A DNA stretch of 64,000 nucleotides. It comes from CAYVUV01 sp964455095. Lineage in GTDB: Bacteria; Desulfobacterota; Binatia; HRBIN30; CADEER01. This document shows positions 16,996-26,459 of this stretch, piece by piece (position 1 is the stretch's first letter; each line of letters opens with the position of its first letter). The DNA lies in assembly GCA_964455095.1 (NCBI GenBank), contig CAYVUV010000028.1:1-64000 (forward strand), in the 5' to 3' direction. The position numbers and the translations under genes were made by a program. The notes beneath the pieces were generated by a model. The model was not told where the DNA came from. It was given only the letters and a program-made list of their open reading frames with translations, and did not search any database.

Positions 16996-19900
16996 TGCAA
17001 GCTAGGGCTGCAAAAAAGACTTCTACGGCTAGCCCCGCTGTCCGTGACAGCGCGCCCGCCGGCCACGTCGAGAGACCACATGGGGCAGCGAATCGTCATC
17101 GGCAAAGCACGCCGGCGGCGCGCGAGGCGCTGCATGCCGAGCATCCGGCGCCATCACCCGCCGTGCCGATACAAGCGTCCGGCCTGCTGCTCCAGCGAAA
17201 ATGCGACTGTGCCGGAAGCTCGAACGGCGAGTGTGAGACCTGCCGCAAGGGGCTGTTGTTGCGCCGCTCATCCGGCCCGGCTCCAGGTGCTATCCCGCCA
17301 GCTGTACGCGGGATTCTTGCTGCGCCCGGACGCCCGCTCGATTCTGAGACTCGCAACGTGATGGAACGGCGATTCGGTCAGGACTTCAGCGGGGTCCGCG
17401 TCCATGACGGAGCTGCTGCCGCTGAATCCGCAAGGGCGGTGTCAGCGCAAGCCTACACTGTGGGGCAGGACATCGTATTCGGCTCGGGTCGATATGCGCC
17501 GCATTCCCATTCTGGGCGCCATCTGCTCGCGCATGAATTGGCGCACACCGTCCAGCAGCGAGGAATTCAGCGCAGCGGTATCGACGGCGTCTCCATTCCT
17601 TTGGCCAGTGAGAATCAGCGGCTCGAGCAGGAAGCCGAGCATGCTGCGAATGCGGTTTCAGACGGCCAATCTGTATCCGGGTTCGGGGCGACAACAGCCG
17701 GTCCCGTGCTTTCCCGGCAGGCTGATACCGCAGCCACAGGTGGCGGCGAGGGCGCGACCGCTCCCGGGCCGACGCGTACGTGGGAGACGCTGGCCACTCC
17801 GCTCGATGTGGGCAATGGCGTGCAAATCACAGCTCGGCAGGATGAGGGAACCGGGGTTGTTGCCTTTCGCGTCAACAAATTCCTTCTGCCTGCGATCAAG
17901 GGGCGAGTGCTGGAATTCTACCGCGCGAAAGCCAACGCTCAAGCCCTTGAAGCGACAGTCGGATTCACCGGGCGTGTTCCAAACGCCGGGCTTTGGCAGT
18001 CACGCGATTCTACCGGTGACTTGCGCGCGAGCTGGCTGGGCAAGCTCGGCTGGACCGGGGCGGACGCCGCCGAGAATTGGTTTCAAGCGGGTGGGCGGCA
18101 GGCCCAGGGGAATAGTCAGGCCTTCTCTCCGGCGCTGGCGAGCGGCACGACCTGCCAGATGGACCACATCGTCGAGCTCCAACTGGGCGGGACGAACACA
18201 CGGAACAATATTCAAGTCCTCGATCCCGTCGAAAACCAGCAGAGCGGAAGAGACATCCGCGTGTGGGTCCTCGACTTGGCGAAACGAGCAAGAGAGACGC
18301 TCAATCCGAAGCCGGATTTCATCCTGTTGCATTTCGACGCGGTTGAGCAGCAAGGCAGCGTTGCTGAGTTTTCTGCCTGTCCGCAGCCGGGTCAGGCGAC
18401 GAAATGCATCGACGTGGAAGGGTGCGCGACGACGCGGCGCGTTGAAGCGTCCGCGGCGGCAGCCGGAATGGAGGCCTATGCGGTGGCGGCCGGCGGAGCG
18501 AGCGACGTCCTGCGGGTCTTACCGCCGCCGAACCCCAGCGATCTGACCGGTGACGAAAATCGCGCGCCGCGTCAAATCGTCGCGGGAATGCTCCTCAACA
18601 CCCTCCAAAGAGGCACGAATAACACCGGCGACGTCATCTCTGCTGAATTCGATTCGGACAATCTCATCAAGAATGCCGGCCGAACACGCGTTCCAATCGA
18701 CGTCACGCAACGGCCATCCAACCTGCAGTTCTCGGTCAATGCCGAAAATCGAAATCTAACGCTCACCCAACCAAGGAACCCGGCTGTGGATTTCGTGTAT
18801 CCATTCCTTAGCCGCGGTCACCTCAATCTGACCTACGATCCGGACGCAGGAGTCGGCGCTACCGGAACGCTCACGCCGAGCCTGCCGCTGCTCAGTCGAG
18901 TTCCGTTTCACCTCGATCTCAACCGCGAACGGTTGCGGGCGGAGATGCGCGCCGATCCTGCGGAGCTACGCTCGCCGATTCCCGGTTTACGATTTACCGA
19001 GCTAAGCCTCGGCGCCGACTTGCTGCCGGAGTTCAATCCCACTGGTCGGATCGCGTTTGTCATTGGACCCGAGGGGCGCCCGTTCCTCAATGGGATACTC
19101 GAAGCAAGTTACGACAACGGCTTCGTCCTGGACGGGGATCTATTTGCAAACATTCCTGGAACCGACCGCGCACAAGGCCATGTGCAGTATCGAAACCGGC
19201 AATGGTCGGGTTTCGTGCTCGTCGAAAGCACAAAGATCCGTCTTCCCGGTTTCCAACGCGGCGAGTTGCGTGTGGATTTCAATCCGGATGGCACGATCCG
19301 ACCCAGTGGTGCGGTCGACCTGTTGATCTTGGGCAATCCCGTCGCCTTGCGAGCCGCCTACCAAGACGGGCGGTTCATTCTGACCGGCGACGCCACTCTG
19401 CGCGTACCGAATCTGCAGCCGGTGAACGTATCGCTGCGACACGATGGCGAGCATCTCTCGGGCTCGGCGCGAACTGCCATCGCGATTGGCGGACTGACCG
19501 GCACTGTGCTGGTCCGCTATCGCGATGGACTGCTGTCGGGTCAGGGAACCGCGGCAATCCAGCGGGGTCGCGCCAGCGGTAACATCAATCTCAACATCAG
19601 CGAAGCCGGCGAGCTGTTCGGTGAGGGCAGCGCGACCGTACGGCTGACGGATAACCTCGTCGGTAACGTGGGTATCGTCAAGCCGGAGCGAGGGCCGCTC
19701 CGCGTCCGCGGTGAGATGCGCTTCCCGAACGCGATCATCCTCTTCCGCGGCATAGAGCGCAGCCATACGCTATTTGAACGCACCCTCGAATTCGGAATTC
19801 CTGGTCTTTCCATACCGGTCGTAAACGTGGGGGTGATCGCCACACTGACCGGTAGACTCTCAGTCGGCTACGGGTTTGGTCCTGCGACCCTCAATAACGT

Positions 19901-20444
19901 TCACGTTGGCGTCGGGTTCAACCCGCTCGAGGAGTCCTCTGACCTTCAAGTTGATGCTGGCGCGCAACTCAACATTCCGGCGCATGCGGACTTGACGCTG
20001 GCAATTCGCGCGGGCGCGGGCTTGAGCGCCGGCGTTGCTCGGATAACGGGCGGCATTACCGGCACGGGCACGGTAGGTCTGCGTGGCGGTTTCGACGGCT
20101 CGATTGATTTCCATCTCCGCAACGCAATCTACGTGATCGAAGCGGTGGCGGCGATCCGCATGCGACCGGTGTTCCGTCTGGGCTTAGATGCGGACGTCAC
20201 GGCTGAGGTCGGCGCGTTCGGCTACACCGCGGCGCGCTGGCAAAAGATCTGGAACCTGACCAACTTCGAGTGGGGAGCCAACGCGGAGGCGGGACTTATC
20301 GCGCGACTGCGGTACGCGTCGAACGAAGAGTTCCGCCTGCCGTCCGCCGACAATATCGAGTGGATCCAGCCGCGCGTCGATCCCGGACAGATTTTGCGGG
20401 ATCTGTTCACCACTGCTCGCTCCAGCGAGAGAGATCTCCCGTAA
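16995..20444 (+). CDS. DUF4157 (eCIS-core) protein with HNH-like nuclease motif and long beta-repeat region; probable effector
   Basis: 1149 residues in four parts. 1) A disordered N-terminus with a Cys cluster (CDCAG, ECETC, about 69-84). 2) A DUF4157 domain, about 115-190: RFGQDFSGVRVHDG, AYTVGQDIVFGSGRY, and the zincin-like HELAHTVQQ at about 178-186. 3) An HNH/endonuclease VII-like segment, TCQMDHIVELQLGGTN then NNIQVLDPVEN, about 384-410, carrying the Asp-His and Asn expected of a metal finger. 4) About 600 residues of short beta-strand repeats (for example LNGILEASYDNGFVLDG). DUF4157 is the hallmark of eCIS cargo. GTG at 16992 is an alternative start. A nuclease toxin is likely; the beta region might be a structural or surface module instead. 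Confidence 0.8.
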   Translation: MQARAAKKTSTASPAVRDSAPAGHVERPHGAANRHRQSTPAAREALHAEHPAPSPAVPIQASGLLLQRKCDCAGSSNGECETCRKGLLLRRSSGPAPGAIPPAVRGILAAPGRPLDSETRNVMERRFGQDFSGVRVHDGAAAAESARAVSAQAYTVGQDIVFGSGRYAPHSHSGRHLLAHELAHTVQQRGIQRSGIDGVSIPLASENQRLEQEAEHAANAVSDGQSVSGFGATTAGPVLSRQADTAATGGGEGATAPGPTRTWETLATPLDVGNGVQITARQDEGTGVVAFRVNKFLLPAIKGRVLEFYRAKANAQALEATVGFTGRVPNAGLWQSRDSTGDLRASWLGKLGWTGADAAENWFQAGGRQAQGNSQAFSPALASGTTCQMDHIVELQLGGTNTRNNIQVLDPVENQQSGRDIRVWVLDLAKRARETLNPKPDFILLHFDAVEQQGSVAEFSACPQPGQATKCIDVEGCATTRRVEASAAAAGMEAYAVAAGGASDVLRVLPPPNPSDLTGDENRAPRQIVAGMLLNTLQRGTNNTGDVISAEFDSDNLIKNAGRTRVPIDVTQRPSNLQFSVNAENRNLTLTQPRNPAVDFVYPFLSRGHLNLTYDPDAGVGATGTLTPSLPLLSRVPFHLDLNRERLRAEMRADPAELRSPIPGLRFTELSLGADLLPEFNPTGRIAFVIGPEGRPFLNGILEASYDNGFVLDGDLFANIPGTDRAQGHVQYRNRQWSGFVLVESTKIRLPGFQRGELRVDFNPDGTIRPSGAVDLLILGNPVALRAAYQDGRFILTGDATLRVPNLQPVNVSLRHDGEHLSGSARTAIAIGGLTGTVLVRYRDGLLSGQGTAAIQRGRASGNINLNISEAGELFGEGSATVRLTDNLVGNVGIVKPERGPLRVRGEMRFPNAIILFRGIERSHTLFERTLEFGIPGLSIPVVNVGVIATLTGRLSVGYGFGPATLNNVHVGVGFNPLEESSDLQVDAGAQLNIPAHADLTLAIRAGAGLSAGVARITGGITGTGTVGLRGGFDGSIDFHLRNAIYVIEAVAAIRMRPVFRLGLDADVTAEVGAFGYTAARWQKIWNLTNFEWGANAEAGLIARLRYASNEEFRLPSADNIEWIQPRVDPGQILRDLFTTARSSERDLP

Positions 20445-20455
20445 CGGACCAGGTT

Positions 20456-21244
20456 ATGGCTGAAAGCGGTTACTCACGAAGTCCGAAGCTCCTCAAGGGC
20501 GCGCTGATTCAGTTCTCCGCGCCGATGCTGATTCCGATCCCGAACATCATCGTCTTTCAATACAACCCCGAGACCATGACCCGGACGCTGACGCCGTGGA
20601 CGCCGGCCACCCGTCAGGTCACGTACAATGACGATGGGTCGATGGAACGCGCGCCGCTGACCGGCGAGCAGCGCAATCAACTTTCGCAGCCGTTCGATCC
20701 CCAGGAGACGTTCACTGTCGCGCTCGAGCTCGATGCGGCCGATGCGCTCGAGCATCCCTCCACGCATCCGGTGGCCTTCGTGTCCGGTGTCGCGGATCGG
20801 ATCGCGGCGATGGAGATGCTCTGTTATCCGCCCGGTCCGGGAGCGTTGGGCGGTCTGCTCAATGTCTCGGTGAATGTGTCGATCGGTGCCGGCGGGATCA
20901 GCGCCAGCGTCGGCACCGCGGCCGACGTCGTCGAGCGCAAGGAAGTGCCGATCGTGTTGTTCTTCTGGGGACCGGGGCGCATCGTGCCGGTGCGCATCAC
21001 GAGCTTCTCGGTCGAAGAGCAGCAGTACTCGCCGTTGCTCTATCCGATCCGCGCCAAGGTGACGATCGGGATGCGGGTGCTCGACGAGAACGATTTGGTC
21101 AACGTTGAGGGCGACACGAGCAAGGCGGCCACCGTCGAGATCGCCAAGGCTTGTTACAAGATTACCCAAGCGCAGAAGGAGGCGTTGGCGATGGCCAACC
21201 TCGCCAACAGCGTCGAGTCGATCCTCGGCATGCTGCCGATCTGA
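20456..21244 (+). CDS. Tube-baseplate adaptor (CIS tube N-terminal domain protein, Afp7/Pvc7-like)
   Basis: 262 residues. LIPIPNIIVFQYNPETMTRT is the strongly conserved start of the CIS_tube domain; the second part, VPIVLFFWGPGRIVPVRITS followed by SFSVEEQQYSPLLYPIRAKV, is the conserved core that makes the last tube-like ring on the hub. The C-terminus has an amphipathic helix rich in Ala (KACYKITQAQKEALAMANLA). In Afp/PVC this protein joins the first tube ring to the hub. The gp53/LysM-like gene follows after 11 bp with a good ribosome site. Confidence 0.85.
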   Translation: MAESGYSRSPKLLKGALIQFSAPMLIPIPNIIVFQYNPETMTRTLTPWTPATRQVTYNDDGSMERAPLTGEQRNQLSQPFDPQETFTVALELDAADALEHPSTHPVAFVSGVADRIAAMEMLCYPPGPGALGGLLNVSVNVSIGAGGISASVGTAADVVERKEVPIVLFFWGPGRIVPVRITSFSVEEQQYSPLLYPIRAKVTIGMRVLDENDLVNVEGDTSKAATVEIAKACYKITQAQKEALAMANLANSVESILGMLPI

Positions 21245-21255
21245 GAGGAGGGCGC

Positions 21256-21531
21256 GTGTTCGATTCCAAGAGTCGTTACCTCAGCAGCGAGCCGTACGTC
21301 GTCACCGATACGCGCGGGCGCGAGGTGACGGTCGTGGCACCGCCACCGCCGCCGGCGCAGGTGCAGCTCGGCGTGCACCTGTTGAAGCAAGGCGAGCGTC
21401 CCGATCTGCTCGCCGCCCGCTATCTCAACGACCCCGCCGGTTACTGGCGCATTGCCGAACAGAACAACCTCATGCTGCCCGAGGCGTTGACGGAAATGCC
21501 CGAGATCGAAATCCCGGCGAAGGCCAGGTAA
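21256..21531 (+). CDS. LysM/gp53-like small baseplate protein
   Basis: 91 residues starting with GTG after GAGAGGAGG. The core VHLLKQGERPDLLAARYLND followed by PAGYWRIAEQNNLMLP is a LysM-like module of the kind found in T4 gp53 and in eCIS baseplates, where it glues hub and wedges together rather than binding peptidoglycan. A polyproline linker (APPPPPA) precedes it. Its place between the adaptor and the hub gene is as in other eCIS loci. Confidence 0.8.
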   Translation: MFDSKSRYLSSEPYVVTDTRGREVTVVAPPPPPAQVQLGVHLLKQGERPDLLAARYLNDPAGYWRIAEQNNLMLPEALTEMPEIEIPAKAR

Positions 21532-21538
21532 CGGACGC

Positions 21539-22603
21539 ATGGGATTAGGCATCGCAATCCGAATCGACGGCCAGCCGGATGAAACGGCCGCGGCGGCGGC
21601 ATCGGTCGAGATCGCTGAGCGTGTCGGACAACCGACGTCCTATCGGCTCGAGTACGCGTTCGACGTCGGCGATGGCGATTTCCCGCTGCTCAAAGAGCCC
21701 AAGCTCGGCCCCGGCGCCGAGCTGTCGATTCTCGTACCGACGGCGGACGCGATGCATTGCCTCGTCAAGGGTCCCGTCTATGGGCAACAGATTCACTTCG
21801 AACAAGGCGGCGCGGGTTCCACGTTGACGGTGCTCGGCGGCGACTCGTCGATCAAGCTCGATCGCGAGGACAAGGTGGTCGCGTGGAGCGATCTCACCGA
21901 CAGCTCGGCGGTCTCCGCCATTCTGTCGCAAGCGGGTTTCACTCCGGACGTCGAGACGACACAGGCCGGGCACGCGGAGCGAAAGCACACGCTCATCCAA
22001 CGGGAAAGCGATCTCGCCTTCATCCGCCGTCTGGCGCGCCGCAATGGGCATCTCTTTTGGATCAGCTGCGACGAGTCGGGCGTCGAGACCGCACACTTCA
22101 AGCGGCCCCCGCTCGACGGCACGGCCGCGCTCGATCTGGTCATCAATCTGACCGAGCCGAAATCGAACCTGACGACGTTGGAGATCGCGTGGGATGTCGA
22201 GCGTCCCACCAGCGCTGAGGCCACCCAGGTCGATCTCAACGACAAGTCGGATATCAGCGTTGCGGTCGAAGCCTCCCCGCTCACCGCGCTGGGCGGAAGC
22301 GCGCTTGCGGACATCGTCACCGACACGCGCAGCGCGCACGTGCACGCGCCGGTCGACGACAGCGGCGATCTCCAGGCGCGCGGCGAGGCCACGCTCATCG
22401 AGGCGTCGTTCTTCGTGCGCGCCACCGGTGCCACCACGCTCACCACGCTGGGGAAGGTGCTGCGCGCCCACACGCTGGTGAATCTGCGCGGTGTCGGTGC
22501 GCGCCACAGCGGCCTGTGGCTCTGCTCGGCGGTGCGGCACGCGATCGACGCCACCGAGCATCGCATGGACTTCAATCTGATCCGTAACGGATGGGTGAGC
22601 TGA
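21539..22603 (+). CDS. Baseplate hub protein, gp27/late control D-like
   Basis: 354 residues. PTSYRLEYAFDVGDGDFPLL, then GPVYGQQIHFEQGGAGSTLT and TLIQRESDLAFIRRLARRNG with HLFWISCDESG are conserved hub (phage gpD/gp27, VgrG N-terminal) motifs. The hub is a trimer on which the tube sits and to which the spike attaches. In many systems hub and spike are one VgrG protein; here they are separate genes, the spike following after 4 bp. No catalytic extension is present. Confidence 0.88.
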   Translation: MGLGIAIRIDGQPDETAAAAASVEIAERVGQPTSYRLEYAFDVGDGDFPLLKEPKLGPGAELSILVPTADAMHCLVKGPVYGQQIHFEQGGAGSTLTVLGGDSSIKLDREDKVVAWSDLTDSSAVSAILSQAGFTPDVETTQAGHAERKHTLIQRESDLAFIRRLARRNGHLFWISCDESGVETAHFKRPPLDGTAALDLVINLTEPKSNLTTLEIAWDVERPTSAEATQVDLNDKSDISVAVEASPLTALGGSALADIVTDTRSAHVHAPVDDSGDLQARGEATLIEASFFVRATGATTLTTLGKVLRAHTLVNLRGVGARHSGLWLCSAVRHAIDATEHRMDFNLIRNGWVS

Positions 22604-22607
22604 CGTG

Positions 22608-23162
22608 ATGTTCGATGATTTCGATGAAGACGTGCTGACGTGGATCCGCGGACACTTCTTCGGGAAGTACCGCGGCACGGTGAGCGACAATGCCGATCCA
22701 ACCGAGCGTGGCCGCCTCAAGGTCAAAGTGCCGGCGGTGTTGGGCACGGTCGAGTCATGGGCGATGCCGTGCGTCCCGTACGCGGGCGCAGGAGTCGGGT
22801 TCTACAGCCTACCCGAGCCCGGTACGGGCGTGTGGGTCGAGTTCGAGGCGGGAGACCCGAGCTATCCGATCTGGACGGGCTGCTTCTGGGCCGACAACGA
22901 GCTGCCGGATTCCGGCGGCGCGCCCATCAAGATCTGGAAGACCGAGAAGCTGACGGTGCGCATCGACGACGATGCCGATGAGCTCATGTTGCAGACCAAC
23001 AGCCAGTCCACCGTCACGCTCGCCGCCGACATCACGAGCGAGAGCGGCGGGGCGACGCAGACGGTGGGTTCTGCCGGCGTGGTCAGCGAGCGCGGCAGCG
23101 GCAAAGTCGAAGTGACGTCGACCGCGGTCAAGGTCAACAACGGCGCGCTCGAGGTCTCGTGA
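22608..23162 (+). CDS. Central spike protein, gp5 OB-fold type
   Basis: 184 residues. YRGTVSDNADPTERGRLKVK followed by VPCVPYAG-like MPCVPYAGAGVGFYSLPEPG and VWVEFEAGDPSYPIWTGCFW is the classic OB-fold of gp5/VgrG spikes. The rest is a short beta-prism of alternating polar and hydrophobic residues (ELMLQTNSQSTVTLAADITS, KVEVTSTAVKVNNGALEV), so the needle is short. No lysozyme domain is present. A GTG at 22605 just before the ATG is an alternative start. The stop overlaps the PAAR-like gene start (TGATG). Confidence 0.9.
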   Translation: MFDDFDEDVLTWIRGHFFGKYRGTVSDNADPTERGRLKVKVPAVLGTVESWAMPCVPYAGAGVGFYSLPEPGTGVWVEFEAGDPSYPIWTGCFWADNELPDSGGAPIKIWKTEKLTVRIDDDADELMLQTNSQSTVTLAADITSESGGATQTVGSAGVVSERGSGKVEVTSTAVKVNNGALEVS

Positions 23163-23497
23163 TGGCCGGTCAAACCTTGAACACCAAAACGAAGATCAAG
23201 TGTCCGCACGGGGGCTCAGTGCAAATTGTCAGTCTCAACCAACGCGTGAGCGCGGATAGCGAATCCGCGGCCCTCATGAACGACCAGTTCATCATCACCG
23301 GTTGTCCGTTTACCATCCCGCCCGGGGTGCCGAGCCCGTGCGTGAAAGTGCAGTGGCTGGTCGGGGACATGCGCGTGAAGGTCAACGGCACGCCGACGCT
23401 CAGCACTACCAGCATCGGGCTGTGCCTGAGCGCGCAGCAGGTTCCACAGGGACCGGCTGCGATCACGAAAACCCAGAAACCGGTGCAGAGCCAATAG
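23162..23497 (+). CDS. PAAR-like spike tip protein
   Basis: 111 residues, beta-rich, following the spike gene directly. Four cysteines and a histidine are placed so as to hold a metal: KCPHGG (C14, H16), GCPFTIPPG (C48), SPCVKVQW (C60) and GLCLSAQ (C88). This is the eCIS-type tip rather than the classical PAAR sequence. It would cap the trimeric spike as a sharp cone. Its C-terminal tail (GPAAITKTQKPVQSQ) is short and carries no toxin domain. Confidence 0.8.
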   Translation: MAGQTLNTKTKIKCPHGGSVQIVSLNQRVSADSESAALMNDQFIITGCPFTIPPGVPSPCVKVQWLVGDMRVKVNGTPTLSTTSIGLCLSAQQVPQGPAAITKTQKPVQSQ

Positions 23498-23499
23498 CG

Positions 23500-23877
23500 A
23501 TGGCAATTCCCTTCACCAGCATCCGTCATCCCTTCGCCGTCGACATCGGACGCGGCCGCCTCGATGAAGAGACCGACTACGGTGCGCACATCGAGCAAAT
23601 GATCTTCCAAGTGCTCTTCACCGCACCGGGCGAACGGATCAACCGCCCGGACTTCGGCTGCGGCATCAAGCGTCTGGTGTTCGCGCCGAACAGCGAGGCG
23701 TCTGCCGCGCTGGCGCAGGTCACGATCTTTCAGGCGCTCACCCGATGGCTCGGCGCGGCGATCACGGTGAACGACGTCAAAGCCAAGGCCATCGACGAAA
23801 AGCTAGAGATCGTCATTGCCTATACGCTCAAGGCGCGCGGCGAGCGTCGGTATCTGAATCTGGAGGTCACGCGCTAG
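23500..23877 (+). CDS. Baseplate wedge protein, gp25-like
   Basis: 125 residues, the normal family length. Key motifs are IEQMIFQVLFTAPGERINRP and DFGCGIKRLVFAPN, followed by VKAKAIDEKLEIVIAYTLKA, which together are the gp25/TssE core including the conserved EPR-like GERI segment. It forms the wedge that touches the first sheath ring and passes the contraction signal. The start follows the PAAR-like gene stop within 3 bp. Confidence 0.92.
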   Translation: MAIPFTSIRHPFAVDIGRGRLDEETDYGAHIEQMIFQVLFTAPGERINRPDFGCGIKRLVFAPNSEASAALAQVTIFQALTRWLGAAITVNDVKAKAIDEKLEIVIAYTLKARGERRYLNLEVTR

Positions 23878-23879
23878 TC

Positions 23880-26459
23880 ATGGCCGCGATCGACCGCATC
23901 GAAAAGCTGCGCGCGCTCGACACCATCGTCGGGCTCGACTTCGTCTACGTCGCGGCCGACCAGCAGAGTCTGTTCGTGTTCTTCCATCCGTCGGCAACGC
24001 TGACCCCCGATGTGATCCTCGGCGCGATTCCGGCGTCCAGCATCTCCATTTTCAGCCCGTCGGGCGGTGAGACGCTGCCGGTTGTTCCATTGGATCCCGC
24101 CATCGCCCCCGCCTGGGTGACGATGTCCGGGCGCCAAGTGCTCCAGATCGTAACGACGCAGCCGGGCGATTTCTCCCGCTACCGCTTCCGGTTGACGCAC
24201 GCAAAGATCGATCCCTACTTCGCCGAGGTCGGATTCAGCTTCAAAGCGAACTGTCCGAGCGAGCTCGACTGCGAGGCGCTCCCCCACGAATGTCCGGAGG
24301 AGCCGCTGGTCGACTACCCGGTCAACTACCTGGCGCGGGATTTTTGGAGCATTCGCCAGGCGCTGCTCGACTTCGCCTCCGACCGACATCCCGATTGGAA
24401 GGACCGCCTGGAAGCGGACCTGGGGATGATGCTCGCTGAGGTGATGAGCGCAGCGGGTGACGAGCTCGCCTATTACCAGGACCGCGTCAGCCGCGAGGCG
24501 TATTTCGAAAGCGCGACCCAACGCCGCTCCATGCGCCGGCAATTGCGCTTGATCGACTATCACCTGCACGATGGCAAAGGCGGCACGACCTGGCTCGATT
24601 TCACTGTCGATACCTCTGCGCCCGTGCACGTGCTGTCGGTCGGCATGCCGGTGTGGGTACGGCCCGCGACGACCATTCCAGGCGAGACGGTGCCACAACG
24701 GCGCGGCCGCAGCCCATCGATCTACGAGGTCGGCCACGGCATCGTGCAGGGACACAGTCAATTGAATCCCGCTCTGGGCGTGCTGTCCTCGGCCGCCACG
24801 CTCTATCCGTCCACGAGCTTCAACCTGCGCAGCGGCGCCAATCAGATGGCCGCCTACCAGTGGGACGAGAACGACACGTGTCTGCTCGTCGGTGCAACCT
24901 CGATGCACGTCGCCGGCCACCACGCGGCCGATTTGCCGCTGGAAGATTTCACCAATCCCAACGTGCCGGGAAAGCGGGTCGTGTTGCAGACGAACCCGAC
25001 CGACGCGAGCGTGCCCGCACGCGCGTGGTGCGTGCGGCTGATCCGCGTCACCAATGAAGTCGATCCGCTGGTGGGGGCGAACATCACGCGGCTGGAGTGG
25101 GAGGACGCGTACGCGACGCCCTTCGAGCTCGAGTACGCGACGCTGGTCGTCCGTGGCAACATCGTGCCGGCAACGGCGGGAGAAACGCTCGAGGCCTACT
25201 TCGCGATCGAGCCGACGCCGATAGTGGCGACGCCGCCGGTTGCGCAACCGGCGCATCGGCCCACGTCGAACACTTACTATAATGACAACTTTTCCAGCTA
25301 CGCGATCGAGCGCTCGGCGCTGCTCTTCACGCTGCCCGGCTCCGAAGAGCGCGATGTCGTGTCCCATGGACGTAACGTCGGACACGCGTCACCCGAGGTG
25401 CGCGTCATCGACGGCGCCACGGTGGCGGGTGTGTTTGTGCCGAACGATGAGTGGGAATGGAAGCGATCCTTTCTCGGTGTCGGCTCGTCGCTGTCTTCCG
25501 ACCAGCACTTCACGCTCGACGACGGCGCCTGGCGCCGCGTCGCGTTGTACCGGCGCGTCGACGAGACCGGAACGCCGCAGGAATTCATCCACTTCGACTA
25601 CGCCAACGGACGCGGCGCCACGGTGCAGTTCGGGACCGGTGAGTTCGGCACGGTGCCCACGCGGGGCCTCGAGCTGCGCGTCGTCTATCGTCTCGGGCAC
25701 GGCCGCAGCGACAACATCGCCGCCGATTCCCTGAACGATTACGATGCCGGCGCGCTTCCGTTCGTGACCGCGGTCACCAACCCGCTCGCCGTCACGGACG
25801 CGGAGGATCGCGAAACCGAGGCCGCGGCCCGCCACGTCGCGCCGGATGCGTATCGAGCCGAGACGTTCCGCGCGGTGCGCGAGGAAGACTACGCCGCGGC
25901 GGTCGAGAAACTCCCCTGGGTACAGCGGGCCGGCGCGCAGTTCCGCTGGACCGGGAGCTGGTTGACCCTGTTCGCAACGCCGGATCCGAAGGCGAGCTTC
26001 ACCATGAGCCCCGAGCAACGCCGGGACCTCGAACGGCAACTCGACCGCTACCGACTGGCGGCGCGCGAGACGCACGCCATGGATCCCCGCTTTGCGAATC
26101 TCGACCTCGAGATCCACATCTGTGTCGCCCCGACGTCCTACGTGGGCGACGTCAAGGAAGCGGTCCTCGAAGCCTTGTTTGGGCGCCGCGGTGTGCGCGG
26201 ACGAACCGGCTTCTTCTCACCTGACAACTGGACGTTCGGCGATCCATTGGAACGCGCACGGCTTGAAGCGGTCATTCAATCGGTACCGGGCGTACGCGCG
26301 GTGGAGCAGATCTACATCCGTCGGCGCGGCTGGTTTGCCACGCGCGCTTTCAGCGAGCTGGTCTACTCGGTGTCACCGAGCGAGATCATCCGCGTCGAGA
26401 ACAACTACGAGCTGCCGGAGCGTGGCGCCGTACGTCTGGTGATGGAAGGCGGTGCATGA
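23880..26459 (+). CDS. Baseplate J-like protein 1 (gp6-type wedge)
   Basis: 859 residues. DYPVNYLARDFWSIRQALLD, then DWKDRLEADLGMMLAEVMSA with ELAYYQDRVSREAYFESATQ, is the highly conserved N-terminal signature of eCIS/phage putative baseplate proteins of the J family. The C-terminus holds EDYAAAVEKLPWVQRAGAQF and LEAVIQSVPGVRAVEQIYIR, again J-like. It forms the ring-building wedge of the baseplate. The frame is open upstream, but the ATG at 23880, right after the gp25 stop, fits the domain start. It overlaps the second J-like gene by 4 bp. Confidence 0.88.
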   Translation: MAAIDRIEKLRALDTIVGLDFVYVAADQQSLFVFFHPSATLTPDVILGAIPASSISIFSPSGGETLPVVPLDPAIAPAWVTMSGRQVLQIVTTQPGDFSRYRFRLTHAKIDPYFAEVGFSFKANCPSELDCEALPHECPEEPLVDYPVNYLARDFWSIRQALLDFASDRHPDWKDRLEADLGMMLAEVMSAAGDELAYYQDRVSREAYFESATQRRSMRRQLRLIDYHLHDGKGGTTWLDFTVDTSAPVHVLSVGMPVWVRPATTIPGETVPQRRGRSPSIYEVGHGIVQGHSQLNPALGVLSSAATLYPSTSFNLRSGANQMAAYQWDENDTCLLVGATSMHVAGHHAADLPLEDFTNPNVPGKRVVLQTNPTDASVPARAWCVRLIRVTNEVDPLVGANITRLEWEDAYATPFELEYATLVVRGNIVPATAGETLEAYFAIEPTPIVATPPVAQPAHRPTSNTYYNDNFSSYAIERSALLFTLPGSEERDVVSHGRNVGHASPEVRVIDGATVAGVFVPNDEWEWKRSFLGVGSSLSSDQHFTLDDGAWRRVALYRRVDETGTPQEFIHFDYANGRGATVQFGTGEFGTVPTRGLELRVVYRLGHGRSDNIAADSLNDYDAGALPFVTAVTNPLAVTDAEDRETEAAARHVAPDAYRAETFRAVREEDYAAAVEKLPWVQRAGAQFRWTGSWLTLFATPDPKASFTMSPEQRRDLERQLDRYRLAARETHAMDPRFANLDLEIHICVAPTSYVGDVKEAVLEALFGRRGVRGRTGFFSPDNWTFGDPLERARLEAVIQSVPGVRAVEQIYIRRRGWFATRAFSELVYSVSPSEIIRVENNYELPERGAVRLVMEGGA

